This document shows, piece by piece, positions 5,156 to 7,062 of a DNA stretch of 7,062 nucleotides. The position numbers and the translations under genes are program-made. The notes below the pieces were generated by a model that made no database searches, was not told the origin of the DNA, and saw nothing but the letters and a program-made list of their open reading frames with translations. Position 1 is the first letter of the stretch; each line of letters opens with the position of its first letter. The DNA lies in the NCBI GenBank assembly GCA_030633225.1, contig DAOVTF010000103.1:1-7062 (forward strand), given 5' to 3'. This stretch comes from Flavobacteriaceae bacterium (GTDB lineage: Bacteria; Bacteroidota; Bacteroidia; Flavobacteriales; Flavobacteriaceae).

Positions 5156-7062
5156 ATGAAATTAAAAATAATACTTGTTTTTATTTTTTTAGGAGTGTTT
5201 ATAGTGAATGCACAAGAAAATAAGGAAATCAATTCTATTTACAGAGCTGAAAATGAAAAAATAAATGATTTAGTTCATACTAAATTAAAAGTAGGTTTTG
5301 ACTATTCAAAACAACATTTATTAGGTGAAGCTTGGTTAACCTTAGAACCTCATTCTTATAAGGTTAATGAACTAGAACTTGATGCTAAGGCAATGTTAAT
5401 TCATAAAGTAAGCTTAAAAGGAAAAGATTTAAAATATGATTATGACGGAAAAAAATTAAAGATAAATCTTGTAAATTCTTACTCAAAAGGTGATAAATAT
5501 ACCGTTTACATCAAATATACGGCAAGGCCAGAAGAAGTAAAACAGGAAGGAAGTGCCGCAATTAATGATGCAAAAGGACTTTATTTTATAGATCCACATG
5601 AAACAGATCCAAAAAAGCCTACTCAAATATGGACTCAAGGTGAAACAGAATCTAGCAGCTGTTGGTTTCCCACTATTGATTCGCCAAATCAAAAAACTAC
5701 TCAAGAAATGTTTATTACTGTTCCAGATAAATATGTAACCTTATCAAATGGTTTATTGATTAAAAAGACCAAGAATAGTGATGGAACTAGAACAGATTAT
5801 TGGAAAATGGATCAAAAACATGCACCATATCTATTTTTTATGGGTATTGGTGAGTTTAGTATTGTAAAAGACACCTGGAAAAACATTGCTGTTGATTATT
5901 ATGTTGAAAAAGAATATGAACCTTATGCAAAAGGAATTTTTGGTTTGACGCCAGAAATGATTCAGTTTTACTCTGATTATACAGGAGTGGAATATATTTG
6001 GCCAAAATATGCTCAAATGATTGGAAGAGATTATGTTAGTGGAGCTATGGAAAATACAACGGCTGTACTTCATATGGAAAGAGCATATCAAACTTCTGGA
6101 GATTTAATTGATGAAAATACCTGGGAAAGTACCATAGCTCATGAGTTATTTCATCATTGGTTTGGCGATCTAGTCACTGCTGAAAATTGGAGTAATTTAA
6201 CTGTAAACGAATCCTTTGCAAATTATAGCGAATATTTATGGTATGAATACAAATACGGAAGTGATAAGGCAGATGCACATAGGTTTGATGAAATAAATGG
6301 GTATATGAATCCAGATAATGAATTGAAGGATTTAGTCCGATTTCATTATAATTCTCGTGAAGATATGTTTGATGGTGTTTCCTATAATAAAGGTGGTGCT
6401 ATTTTACACATGCTGCGAAATTATCTAGGAGATGATGCATTTAGAGAAGGTTTAAAGCTATATTTAAATGATAATATATTTGGTACAGGAGAAGCGCATC
6501 AATTACGTCTTGCTTTAGAAGAAGTTTCAGGTAAAGATCTAAACTGGTTCTTTAACCAATGGTATTATAATAATGGACATCCTAATCTAGATATTAAATA
6601 TCTATATGATGAAGCTGCTAAAAATGTTACTATCGAAATAAAACAAAAACAAGATAATCTGTTTCAATTCCCTTATGCAATTGATATCTATGAAGGAGCT
6701 AAACCAAAAAGACATAATGTTTGGATAGATGAAAAAGAGAAATCATTTTCATACAAATACAATAAAAAACCTTATTTAGTTATCGCAGGTGCTAACAGGT
6801 CTTTATTAGCAGAAGTAACTGAGAATAAGACAATTGATAATTATATATATCAATATAATAATGCACCAAAATATGAAGATAGAAGAGAAGGTATTGAAGC
6901 ATTATCTGAAAATCAAAGTAACGATGAGGTATTTAAAACTTTGAACAAAGCATTAAATGATAAATATTATGGATTAAGAATATTGGCTCTTCAAAAAATT
7001 GATATTTCTAAATCAAATGCAAATAATACCATTAAAAAGATTGAAGATATGGCAATGAACGA
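5156..7062 (+). CDS. Exported M1-family zinc aminopeptidase (3' end outside window)
   Basis: Zinc metallopeptidase that removes N-terminal residues from peptides. 635 codons are visible from the ATG at 5156, with no stop before the window end. The N-terminus MKLKIILVFIFLGVFIVNAQ is a signal peptide, cleaved probably after Ala19, so it acts in the periplasm or outside. A beta-rich N-terminal domain (about 30-235) precedes the catalytic domain. There I see the exopeptidase motif GAMEN (296-300) and the zinc motif HELFHHWFGD (329-338) with ligands His329 and His333 and catalytic Glu330. The third ligand is Glu352 in VNESFA, exactly 18 residues after the second His. Tyr410 in SYNKGG is the transition-state tyrosine. 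All key residues are therefore intact. The C-terminal helical part (from about 570) is incomplete, so a type IX secretion tail cannot be excluded. It is separated from the DUF4252 operon by a terminator and has its own promoter element. Confidence 0.97.
   Translation, partial: MKLKIILVFIFLGVFIVNAQENKEINSIYRAENEKINDLVHTKLKVGFDYSKQHLLGEAWLTLEPHSYKVNELELDAKAMLIHKVSLKGKDLKYDYDGKKLKINLVNSYSKGDKYTVYIKYTARPEEVKQEGSAAINDAKGLYFIDPHETDPKKPTQIWTQGETESSSCWFPTIDSPNQKTTQEMFITVPDKYVTLSNGLLIKKTKNSDGTRTDYWKMDQKHAPYLFFMGIGEFSIVKDTWKNIAVDYYVEKEYEPYAKGIFGLTPEMIQFYSDYTGVEYIWPKYAQMIGRDYVSGAMENTTAVLHMERAYQTSGDLIDENTWESTIAHELFHHWFGDLVTAENWSNLTVNESFANYSEYLWYEYKYGSDKADAHRFDEINGYMNPDNELKDLVRFHYNSREDMFDGVSYNKGGAILHMLRNYLGDDAFREGLKLYLNDNIFGTGEAHQLRLALEEVSGKDLNWFFNQWYYNNGHPNLDIKYLYDEAAKNVTIEIKQKQDNLFQFPYAIDIYEGAKPKRHNVWIDEKEKSFSYKYNKKPYLVIAGANRSLLAEVTENKTIDNYIYQYNNAPKYEDRREGIEALSENQSNDEVFKTLNKALNDKYYGLRILALQKIDISKSNANNTIKKIEDMAMN

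Noticed and set aside
4025..6091. Minus-strand open frames at 4025-4276, 4573-4845, 5483-5704 and 5831-6091
   Set aside because: They are antisense to well-supported DUF4252 and M1 peptidase genes and show no domain or plausible start context.
5156..7062. M1 peptidase as a fifth gene of the sigma-factor operon
   Set aside because: A strong intrinsic terminator (5058-5086) and a separate TAnnTTTG element (5124-5131) lie between them, so an independent transcript is more likely.

Overview
The base composition (very AT-rich, A/T-ending codons), the lack of strong Shine-Dalgarno sequences, a Bacteroidota-type TAnnTTTG promoter element and the protein families all point to a chromosome segment from the family Flavobacteriaceae or a close relative. 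Everything seen is chromosomal. There is no transposase, integrase, phage gene, CRISPR array, tRNA or rRNA. Genus cannot be fixed from this window.

Left part (1-2886, minus strand): a compact set of four same-direction genes, read from right to left. They encode an S41-family protease that looks like a surface lipoprotein, a small S4 RNA-binding protein of the Hsp15/HslR type, a TPMT/halide-thiol methyltransferase family enzyme, and a PyrR-like phosphoribosyltransferase whose 3' end lies outside the window. The gaps are 6 nt, a 14-nt overlap and 11 nt, so they probably form one transcript.

Centre (2887-3012): a 126-bp divergent intergenic region carrying a perfect 15-nt palindrome and a third related half-site. 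This is a candidate operator shared by the protease operon and the sigma-factor operon.

Right-centre (3013-5086, plus strand): a four-gene cassette of an ECF sigma factor, a single-pass membrane protein that overlaps it by 14 nt and is probably its anti-sigma factor, and two diverged DUF4252-type exported proteins. One of the pair has a signal peptide for periplasmic release and the other is a lipoprotein. The cassette ends in a textbook intrinsic terminator. The simplest reading is a self-contained envelope-sensing regulatory unit: sigma factor and membrane partner as the switch, the DUF4252 pair as output or sensor, and the divergent protease as a possible partner. This is inference from layout, and it is the most interesting system here.

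Right end (5156-7062 and beyond): an exported M1-family zinc aminopeptidase with all catalytic residues intact and its own TAnnTTTG promoter element. It runs off the window after 635 codons.
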